The position numbers and the translations under genes are program-made. Below are positions 1 to 5,847 of a stretch of DNA of 6,549 bases, one piece after another (within the stretch, counting starts at the first letter, position 1; each line of letters opens with the position of its first letter). Under the pieces are notes generated by a model. The model ran no database searches. It worked only from the letters and a program-made list of their open reading frames with translations, and was not told the origin of the DNA. Source of the DNA: an uncultured Shinella sp. (GTDB lineage Bacteria; Pseudomonadota; Alphaproteobacteria; Rhizobiales; Rhizobiaceae); assembly GCA_946481465.1 (NCBI GenBank), contig CAMLOC010000216.1, forward strand, positions 1 through 6,549, read 5' to 3'.

Positions 1-1235
1 AACTTTTCGAACGAGACCGTCAGCCCGCCTTCGGTCCAGCCGGCCGAATGCATGATGAAATTGCCGCCGCCCTGGGTCACCGCCCAGAGCGAAAAGGCCG
101 ATTCGTAGGCCGCCTGCGCGTCGAGCGTGTTGGCGGCGTTGGTGTTGGACGTGCGGTAGGGGATGGCGTATTTGCGGGCAAGCTGGCCGCCGGCGATCAC
201 CGCCTTCATGTATTCCGGCGTGCCGAAGGCCGGCGCGCCCGTCTTCATGTCGACATTGGAGGTGAAGCCGCCGTAGATGACCGGTGCGCCGCGACGCACC
301 ATCTGGGTGAAGGCGATGCCGGCCAGCGCCTCGGCGTTCTGCTGTACGACGGCGCCGGCGATCGTCACCGGCGCCATGGCGCCGGCCAGCGTGAAGGGTG
401 TCACCACCACGACCTGCCCGCGCGACGACATCTCGATGATGCCTTGCAGCATCGGCCCGTCGAGACGCAGCGGCGAGGAGGTGTTGATGATGGTGAAGAG
501 CGAGGGCTCGCGCTCCATCTGCTCCATCGAAATGCCGCGGCCGATGCGGGCGATCTCGATGCCGTCGAGATTGCGCTGGCGGCCGAGCGAATAGACGTGG
601 AACACCTTGTCGGTCAGCGTCACGAGGTCCGACAGGCAGTCGAGATGGCGGATGGAGGCGTGGATATCGACCGGCTCGACCGGGTAGCCGCCCGTCGTGT
701 GGATGACGTCGTAGCATTGGGCGAGCTTCACCAGCTTGCGGAAGTCCTCCTGGTTGCCGGCGCGCCGGCCGCCCTCGCGGTCGGCGACGAAGGGGGCGGA
801 GGCGACCTGCGCGAAGACGAGGTTGTTGCCGCCGATCGCCACATTGCGTGAGGGATTGCGCGCATGCATCGTGAAGGCGGGCGGGACGGAGGCCATCATG
901 TCCAGGATGAGGCCGCGGTCGAAGCGCACGCGGTCCGTGCCGGGCGTTACCTCGGCGCCGGCCGCCTTCATGCGCTCGCGCGCTTCCGGCAGGATGATGT
1001 CCATGCCGATCTCCTCGAGGATGGCGAGCGAGGCCTGGTGCACGGCCTCCAGCGCATCCTCGGAAAGCACCGTCGAGGGGGCCGTCGTGTTTTTGAGGTT
1101 GAGGTATCGGGAGGTGGCGGGCGCCCGGCGGATGCGTTCGGCGCTGCGTCCGCCGCTGCGGCGCCGGCGTTCGACGGGTGTCTCGGACGCCTCCGTTTGT
1201 TCGAGGTGATTTTCGAGTTTGATCACGTCGCCCAT
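1..1235 (-). CDS. Trimethylamine methyltransferase (MttB) family protein, C-terminus beyond the window edge
   Basis: Reading the minus strand from the ATG at 1235-1233 gives 411 uninterrupted codons to the window edge. The N-terminus (MGDVIKLENHLEQ) is followed by a basic linker at about residues 22-37 (ERRRRSGGRS...), then an MttB-like barrel. Family-like stretches include HQASLAILEEIGMD near the N-terminus, HTTGGYPVEPVDIHAS in the middle, and GNFIMHSAGWTEGGL at the end of the visible part. Family members are usually about 500 residues, so roughly 100 are missing. Known members transfer a methyl group from a quaternary or tertiary amine to a corrinoid protein: trimethylamine for the pyrrolysine enzyme; glycine betaine, proline betaine or carnitine for non-pyrrolysine homologues. 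No in-frame TAG occurs in the visible part, which should cover the pyrrolysine region, so this is a non-pyrrolysine member of unknown substrate. No corrinoid-protein gene is visible. The chosen ATG lacks a strong Shine-Dalgarno, but no better in-frame start lies close upstream. The gene is divergent from the kinase gene. Confidence 0.88.
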   Translation of the reverse strand, partial: MGDVIKLENHLEQTEASETPVERRRRSGGRSAERIRRAPATSRYLNLKNTTAPSTVLSEDALEAVHQASLAILEEIGMDIILPEARERMKAAGAEVTPGTDRVRFDRGLILDMMASVPPAFTMHARNPSRNVAIGGNNLVFAQVASAPFVADREGGRRAGNQEDFRKLVKLAQCYDVIHTTGGYPVEPVDIHASIRHLDCLSDLVTLTDKVFHVYSLGRQRNLDGIEIARIGRGISMEQMEREPSLFTIINTSSPLRLDGPMLQGIIEMSSRGQVVVVTPFTLAGAMAPVTIAGAVVQQNAEALAGIAFTQMVRRGAPVIYGGFTSNVDMKTGAPAFGTPEYMKAVIAGGQLARKYAIPYRTSNTNAANTLDAQAAYESAFSLWAVTQGGGNFIMHSAGWTEGGLTVSFEK

Positions 1236-1271
1236 TGCAGCGCAGCCCCGGTCTGGTTTGCCTCGCGCCCT

Positions 1272-1313
1272 TGTCGCACATCCCGCCGTGATGTGCCCCC
1301 GCCATTTGCGACA
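1272..1313. promoter_or_regulatory. Nested inverted repeats upstream of the MttB-family gene, candidate operator
   Basis: Two dyads are nested here. The inner one is GCACATC (1276-1282) and GATGTGC (1290-1296), perfect 7-bp arms with a 7-bp spacer. The outer one is TGTCGCA (1272-1278) and TGCGACA (1307-1313), perfect 7-bp arms 28 bp apart that share three bases with the inner left arm. The cluster starts 37 bp upstream of the methyltransferase start codon, a usual place for an operator or activator site. There is no T-run, so a terminator is unlikely. The cognate regulator is unknown; the ATC-N7-GAT core loosely recalls LysR-type sites, but that is only a resemblance. Confidence 0.4.
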
Positions 1314-1360
1314 GCGAAGCGCCCTGGTGGATAAGTGGCGGTGCGGCCGCGTCTTTTCGA

Positions 1361-1382
1361 CACGCATCCACCCCGATGCGTG
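1361..1382. promoter_or_regulatory. 8-bp perfect inverted repeat in the divergent intergenic region
   Basis: CACGCATC (1361-1368) and GATGCGTG (1375-1382) are perfect inverted repeats with a 6-bp spacer. The element lies between the two divergent genes, 126 bp from the methyltransferase start and 100 bp from the kinase start. No T-run follows on either strand, so it reads as a protein-binding dyad or an RNA hairpin rather than a terminator. Its CATC...GATG core resembles the dyad at 1276-1296, which may mean that related regulators bind both. No regulator gene is visible. Confidence 0.35.
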
Positions 1383-1400
1383 ACTTCCGGCAACGAAGGG

Positions 1401-1430
1401 TTAACCATCCGTTCAAGGATTGATGATACT
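1401..1430 (+). promoter_or_regulatory. Weak candidate promoter for the kinase gene, overlapping a CtrA-like motif
   Basis: TTAACC (1401-1406) and GATACT (1425-1430) are separated by 18 bp and each match four of six bases of the sigma-70 -35 and -10 consensus. The same stretch contains TTAA-N7-TTCAA (1401-1416), close to the alphaproteobacterial CtrA motif TTAA-N7-TTAAC. Both readings are short-motif matches and either may be chance. If this promoter were used, transcription would start near 1437, inside the following palindrome. Confidence 0.2.
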
Positions 1431-1447
1431 CCCCGAGGGGTATCAAT
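1419..1447 (+). other. Imperfect palindrome in the kinase leader
   Basis: The right arm GGGGTATCAAT (1437-1447) is complementary to the left arm ATTGAT...A...CCCC (1419-1434) if a few left-arm bases are bulged. The core GATAC-T-CCC / GGG-GTATC (1425-1444) is the strongest part. It lies 35-63 bp upstream of the GTG start. It could be an operator or a hairpin in the 5' leader. Its CTCCCCG segment (1429-1435) is also perfectly complementary to the ribosome binding site of the kinase gene at 1467-1473. Confidence 0.35.
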
Positions 1448-1466
1448 CCCTCCCTCCGTCCCGCTT

Positions 1467-1473
1467 CGGGGAG
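1467..1473 (+). promoter_or_regulatory. Ribosome binding site that sets the GTG start of the kinase gene
   Basis: GGGGAG (1468-1473) sits 8 bases before the GTG at 1482-1484 and supports that codon as the start. The site may be masked in two ways: by a local hairpin CCCG-CTT-CGGG (1460-1470), and by a 7-bp perfect match with CTCCCCG at 1429-1435. Translation may therefore depend on leader folding, which is inference. Confidence 0.6.
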
Positions 1474-1481
1474 CACTTGGC

Positions 1482-4400
1482 GTGGCTGAAACTCAAGACG
1501 AATTGCTGGTGGCGGCCTGCGCGCGCGTTCGCGAACACCCGTATCCGGCCTACGTCAAGAGCAGCGAGTTGCGCTATCTGGCGGTGAACGAGGCCTATGC
1601 CCGCCTGTTCGGTCACGGCTGTGCGGAGATGATCGGCCTGACCAGCGACGAGATCGGCGAGACGCCGGGCCATGGCGACCGGGACGATCCGGAACGCCGC
1701 TGCCTGATCTTCGGAAATCCCGAGCGGGCCCGCTATCTGCACCCTTTCGGCGGCGGAAGCTTCGATATCGCCATGAAGCGCGAGCGGATCTCCGCGAGCC
1801 TCTCCGTGCTCGTCGGCCTCTTCACGCCCTCGGTCGAGGCGCTGGCCGCCACCCTCGGCGCCGTCGCCAATGGGACCGGCCAAGCCGCCGGGCCGGACCG
1901 CGACGATGCCTTGCCCGCCGACCATGTGGAACGGGCGCTCGACGCGCTCGGCGCGGGGGTCGCCGTCTTCGGGACGGACAACCGGTTGCGCTACGCCAAC
2001 CGCAGCATGCGCGAGTTCTATCGGGTGCTCGTCGGCGATCTCGCGGACGGCCCCGTCAGCCTTGCCGCGCTCACGCACGCACTGCACGATGTCGAGGTGG
2101 GACGCGCCTCCGAGGCCGAGCGCGAGCGCTGGGTTGCCGCGCGGCTCGCCAGCTACGACCTGCCGCTGCAGGAAGGCGTCGTGCGCCTTGCCGGCGGCTG
2201 GACGCGCCTCGTCACCCAGCGCCGGCCGGACGGCACCTTCGTTGCTCTGCGCATCGACGTGACCGCGCTGAAGGAGAGCGAGGGGCGGCTCAAGCAGCAC
2301 TCGCAGGAGATCAGCCTCTACCGGGCGCTGCTCGACGAGCTGCCCGTCGCAAGCTTCATGCGCGACGAGAGCCAGCGCATGATCTTCGCCAACCGCGCCT
2401 ATGTCGCGCTGACCGGCCGGCAGCCGGAAGAACTGCTCGGCCTCACCACGCGCGAAATGTATCCGGAGCAGGGCGAGGAGTTCCACGCGCAGAACCAGAC
2501 GGTGCTCGACACCGGCGAACTGCTCGAGACCGAGATCGAGTATATCCGGGCGGACGGCTCGATGCTGCCGACGATCTCGCGGCTCTACCGGGTCACCACG
2601 CTCGACGAGAAGAACTATCTCATCGGCTCGATCACCGACACCACGGTGCTGAAGAAGCGCGAACGCCAGCTCATCGAGGCCCAGCGCCAGGCGGAGGCCA
2701 CCAAGGCGGCCCTCGAAAGCATCGTGGAATCGCTGCCTGTCGGCATCGTCGTCGTCGATGAAGCGGGCACCGTCGAACTGGTCAACGGTGCCTTCGAGGA
2801 ATTGTGGGACGGCGCGCTGCCGCCGATGAAGGGCCGGCCGCTTGACGAGCTCCTGCGCTTCCAGCAGGCGCAGGGCGGCTTCAGCGGCGAGGATGGTCCG
2901 CATGCCGAGGGGTATTCGGCATGCATTTCCGGCATCCGCGCCGGTGAGACGCCGGTGCGCGAGGTCACCTATGCCAGCGGGCGGACGGTGATCGAGGCCG
3001 GCTGTGCCATTTCCGGCGACCGCTGCCTCCTGACCTATATCGACATTACCGAGCGGCGCGAGCGTGAGCGCGAGGTGCTGGAGACCCGCAGCGCCCTCGA
3101 GGAGGTCGGCAGCCTCGTCAAGGATGCGGTCTCCTCGATGAGCCAGGGCCTCCTGATCATCGAGGACGGCGTGGTGGTGCTTTCCAACGAGGCACTCTCC
3201 ACGATGATCGCCATGCCGCGCGAGCTGCTGCAGCCGGGCGCGCTCGTCGAGGACGTGCTGCAAAGCTGCATCGACCGCAACATTGCCGGCTTCCTCGGGG
3301 AGGATCCCGTCGACGCCAGCCGGTTCGGGGAAATCCTCTTCACGGGCAAGCCGGCGTCGCTGACGATTTTGAGCGGCTACCGGCGCTGGCTGCGTCTCGA
3401 CGTGACGCCGACGAGCCGCGGCCGCGACGTCATGGTCTTTTCCGATATTACCGACCTCAAGAGCCGCGAGGACGAACTGCGTCGCCTCGTCGAGCGCGCC
3501 GAGACGGCCGACAAGGCGAAATCGGAGTTCCTGGCCAATATGAGCCACGAGATCCGCACACCGATGAACGGCGTGCTCGGCATGGCGGAGTTGCTCGCCA
3601 AATCGAATCTCGACACGCGGCAGAAGACCTTCATCGACATCATGGTGAAGTCCGGCAATGCGCTCCTCACCATCATCAATGACATTCTCGATTTCTCGAA
3701 GATCGATGCCGGCCAGATGACGCTGCGCGCCGTCACTTTCAATCCGGTGGAGGCGATCGAGGATGTGGTGACGCTGCTGTCGGCGAGGGCGGCGGAGAAG
3801 GATATCGAGCTTGTCGTGCGCGGCGCCGCCAACATGCCGGCGATGGTGATGGGGGACGCGGGCCGCTTCCGCCAGATCGTCACCAATCTCGTCGGCAATG
3901 CCGTCAAGTTCACCGATCGCGGACACGTTCTCGTCGATCTCTCTTCGCAGGCGGGCGAGGACGACGGCGTCGAAATCGTCGTGCGCGTCGAGGATACGGG
4001 GGCGGGCATTCCGGCCGAGAAGATGGAATCGATCTTCGAGAAGTTCTCCCAGGTCGACGCCTCCTCGACCCGCCGCCACGAGGGCACCGGGCTCGGCCTT
4101 GCCATCACCGACGGGCTGACGCGCCTGTTCGGCGGCACGCTCACGGCGACCAGCGAGGTCGGCAACGGCTCGGCCTTCACGGCGCGCCTGCCGATGACGC
4201 TCGCCGTCGCCGCGCTGCCGGCCCGCATCGTGCCGGCCCGGGCGCCGGGCGCGCGCATCCTTGTCGTCGACGGGCACGACCTTTCGCGCAAGGCCTCGTA
4301 CGACATGCTGCTCGACTGGGGTTTCGACGCGACCGCCGTCGGCTCCGAGACGGAGGCGCTTGCCGTGCTCGCGGCGGCTGGCGACATGGGCGTGTCGGTG

Positions 4401-5120
4401 GATGCCGTCCTCATCGACTATCACCCGGACCGTGCGCCCGATTTCGTGCAGGCGCTGCGCGACGGCGCGAGGACCGCCGGCATCGCCGTGATCGTGCTTA
4501 CCTCCATGACCCTTCCGGCTGACGACCGGCTGCTCGCCTCGACGGATATCCAGGCGCATCTGATGAAGCCGGTGCGGGCCGACCTCCTGCGTGAGACGGT
4601 GTGCGAGGTGCTGCGGGCAATGCGCGGACCGAAGACGCCGGCCCAGGGCGCGGGCAAGATCCTGCCGTTGCGCCCGCATCCGCCCGCCGGCGACGCCGCG
4701 ACCGCCGGAGGCGAGATCCTGGATGTGCTGGTGGCCGAGGACAACGAGGTCAACCAGATCCTCTTCACCCAGATGCTCATGAGCTCCGGCCTGCGCTTCC
4801 GGCTCGTGGAGAACGGCAGGGAGGCGGTCGAGGTCTTCCGCGCCTCCCGTCCGGGCATGATCCTGATGGATGTTTCCATGCCGGTGATGAACGGCCTCGA
4901 GGCTAGCCGCGCGATCCGGGCGATCGAAAGCGGCTCCGGCCGCCGGGTGCCGATCGTCGCGGTCACCGCCCATGTGCTCGACGGCGACCGCGAGGCGTGC
5001 CTCGCCGCGGGCATGGACGACTACCTGGCCAAGTCGATCAGCATCGAGAAGCTGGAGGAGAAGCTCGACCGCTGGCTGAAGCGTGGCGGCAAGGAGGCCG
5101 TGGCCGGCACGCTGGCCTGA
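1482..5120 (+). CDS. Cytoplasmic multi-PAS hybrid sensor histidine kinase with two receiver domains
   Basis: The product has 1212 residues and no hydrophobic segment long enough for a membrane span, so it should act in the cytoplasm. An N-terminal, divergent PAS-like region (about 8-115) precedes PAS domains at about 150-262, 277-390, 412-525 and 550-660. They are joined by charged, probably coiled-coil linkers (391-415 and 524-550). HisKA carries the phosphoacceptor His689 in NMSHEIRTP. The ATPase domain has an N box with Asn802 and Asn806, the G1 motif DTGAGIP from 838 and the G2 motif GTGLGL from 868. Receiver 1 (about 924-1040) keeps Asp979, Thr1007 and Lys1029, but its acidic pair reads Asp930-Gly931. 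Receiver 2 (about 1081-1200) has EDN at 1086-1088, Asp1130 in LMDVSMP, Thr1162 and Lys1184. No HPt or DNA-binding output is present, so phosphate must pass to a separate HPt protein or regulator. The signal cannot be read from the sequence. The GTG start was chosen for its Shine-Dalgarno and because the PAS-like region begins just after it. Confidence 0.93.
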   Translation: MAETQDELLVAACARVREHPYPAYVKSSELRYLAVNEAYARLFGHGCAEMIGLTSDEIGETPGHGDRDDPERRCLIFGNPERARYLHPFGGGSFDIAMKRERISASLSVLVGLFTPSVEALAATLGAVANGTGQAAGPDRDDALPADHVERALDALGAGVAVFGTDNRLRYANRSMREFYRVLVGDLADGPVSLAALTHALHDVEVGRASEAERERWVAARLASYDLPLQEGVVRLAGGWTRLVTQRRPDGTFVALRIDVTALKESEGRLKQHSQEISLYRALLDELPVASFMRDESQRMIFANRAYVALTGRQPEELLGLTTREMYPEQGEEFHAQNQTVLDTGELLETEIEYIRADGSMLPTISRLYRVTTLDEKNYLIGSITDTTVLKKRERQLIEAQRQAEATKAALESIVESLPVGIVVVDEAGTVELVNGAFEELWDGALPPMKGRPLDELLRFQQAQGGFSGEDGPHAEGYSACISGIRAGETPVREVTYASGRTVIEAGCAISGDRCLLTYIDITERREREREVLETRSALEEVGSLVKDAVSSMSQGLLIIEDGVVVLSNEALSTMIAMPRELLQPGALVEDVLQSCIDRNIAGFLGEDPVDASRFGEILFTGKPASLTILSGYRRWLRLDVTPTSRGRDVMVFSDITDLKSREDELRRLVERAETADKAKSEFLANMSHEIRTPMNGVLGMAELLAKSNLDTRQKTFIDIMVKSGNALLTIINDILDFSKIDAGQMTLRAVTFNPVEAIEDVVTLLSARAAEKDIELVVRGAANMPAMVMGDAGRFRQIVTNLVGNAVKFTDRGHVLVDLSSQAGEDDGVEIVVRVEDTGAGIPAEKMESIFEKFSQVDASSTRRHEGTGLGLAITDGLTRLFGGTLTATSEVGNGSAFTARLPMTLAVAALPARIVPARAPGARILVVDGHDLSRKASYDMLLDWGFDATAVGSETEALAVLAAAGDMGVSVDAVLIDYHPDRAPDFVQALRDGARTAGIAVIVLTSMTLPADDRLLASTDIQAHLMKPVRADLLRETVCEVLRAMRGPKTPAQGAGKILPLRPHPPAGDAATAGGEILDVLVAEDNEVNQILFTQMLMSSGLRFRLVENGREAVEVFRASRPGMILMDVSMPVMNGLEASRAIRAIESGSGRRVPIVAVTAHVLDGDREACLAAGMDDYLAKSISIEKLEEKLDRWLKRGGKEAVAGTLA

Positions 5121-5131
5121 GCCGTCAGGCC
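5114..5131. terminator. Inverted repeat spanning two convergent stop codons, possible bidirectional terminator
   Basis: GGCCTGA (5114-5120) and TCAGGCC (5125-5131) form a perfect 7-bp GC-rich stem with the 4-base loop GCCG. The kinase TGA lies at the end of the left arm and the mnmD TGA (minus) at the end of the right arm. The 4-bp gap between the genes leaves no other room for a terminator. On the plus strand only a short T-run (TTT at 5139-5141) follows, and on the minus strand none, so intrinsic termination would be weak. Confidence 0.4.
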
Positions 5132-5847
5132 GCCGGCCTTTCCCCGCACAGCATTTCGCGCTTTCCGGCAAAGCCTGGCCGGCGCTCCACGACGAAGCCG
5201 GCGGCCGCAAGGTTGCGCCGCACGAAACCGGCCGCCGCATAGGTGCCGAAGCGCCCGCCGGGAACGGTGAGGCGGAAGACCGCCGCCATCAGCTCGGCCG
5301 ACCACATGTCCGGATTGCGCGCCGGCGCGAAACCGTCGAGGAACCAGGCGTCGAAGGGCGTCGTCTCGGCAGCAAGGCTTTCGAGCGCCGCGCCGCAAAC
5401 CACGGTGAGGCGGATGCCGGGCGCAAGGTCGATCTCGACGCGTCCTGCAGGGCTTTCCGGCCAGTTGGCGGTGAGGGCGGCGCGCTCCTGCGCGATCTCC
5501 GGCCAGTGCGCCAGCGCCCGGGCGATATCGGCGCGCGCCATGGGAAAGCGCTCGAAGGAGGTGAAGTGGAGGCTTGCGCCCGCGGGCGCCGTCTCGCGCC
5601 ACTGCCGCCAGGTCTCGCAGAGGTTGAGGCCGGTGCCGAAGCCGAGTTCGGCGATGCGGAACGGTTCATCCCGCTGCCAGCGGTCCGGCAGGCCGTTGCC
5701 GGCAAGGAAGACGTGGCCGCATTCCAGCCGGCCGTCGCTGCGGCAATAAAAGTGGTCGTCAAAGGCCCGGGAATAGGGCATATCGCCGTCGTGCCAGTCG
5801 AGGACGGCTTCGGTCTGCGGCGCGTTTTCAGGATTGTGATCAGCCAT
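5125..5847 (-). CDS. mnmD: tRNA (5-methylaminomethyl-2-thiouridine)(34)-methyltransferase MnmD
   Basis: The product has 240 residues and matches the MnmC N-terminal/MnmD methyltransferase family (DUF752-like). This enzyme uses S-adenosylmethionine to methylate nm5s2U at wobble position 34, giving mnm5s2U in tRNAs that read split codon boxes. Visible signatures are the N-terminal DWHDGDMPYSRAFDD (17-31), the SAM-binding ELGFGTGLN (67-75), the family motif DGFAPARNPDMW (171-182), and a C-terminal GKREML (228-233). In enterobacteria this domain is fused to an FAD oxidase in MnmC; here it stands alone, with a candidate oxidase gene divergent to it. ATG at 5847 is the only usable start upstream of the conserved N-terminal motif: no GTG or TTG occurs in that stretch and an in-frame stop lies upstream. 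It has no recognisable Shine-Dalgarno. The gene converges on the kinase gene with a 4-bp gap. Confidence 0.92.
   Translation of the reverse strand: MADHNPENAPQTEAVLDWHDGDMPYSRAFDDHFYCRSDGRLECGHVFLAGNGLPDRWQRDEPFRIAELGFGTGLNLCETWRQWRETAPAGASLHFTSFERFPMARADIARALAHWPEIAQERAALTANWPESPAGRVEIDLAPGIRLTVVCGAALESLAAETTPFDAWFLDGFAPARNPDMWSAELMAAVFRLTVPGGRFGTYAAAGFVRRNLAAAGFVVERRPGFAGKREMLCGERPAA

Noticed and set aside
48..851. A 267-codon plus-strand frame opposite the MttB-family gene
   Set aside because: It is also in codon register with the minus-strand gene, has a His/Arg/Gly-rich composition and no recognisable domain. The minus strand encodes a clear enzyme family.
1223..1408. A 61-codon minus-strand frame in the divergent intergenic region
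   Set aside because: It overlaps the start of the MttB-family gene in another frame, covers the inverted repeats, and shows no ribosome binding site or recognisable motif.
1335..1481. N-terminal extension of the kinase from GTG 1335 (49 extra residues)
   Set aside because: The extension would translate across two dyads, has no good Shine-Dalgarno and shows no domain. GTG 1482 has GGGGAG at 8 bases and directly precedes the first PAS-like region.
1443..5240. A 1265-codon open frame on the minus strand covering the whole kinase gene
   Set aside because: It is in exact codon register with the kinase gene, so it stays open simply because the kinase uses no TTA, CTA or TCA codons, which are rare in GC-rich genomes. 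The translation is rich in His, Arg and Asp with no domain signal, while the plus strand encodes complete PAS, kinase and receiver domains.
5021..5602. A 193-codon minus-strand frame overlapping mnmD and the 3' end of the kinase gene
   Set aside because: It overlaps mnmD in another frame on the same strand and lacks the methyltransferase motifs found in the mnmD frame.
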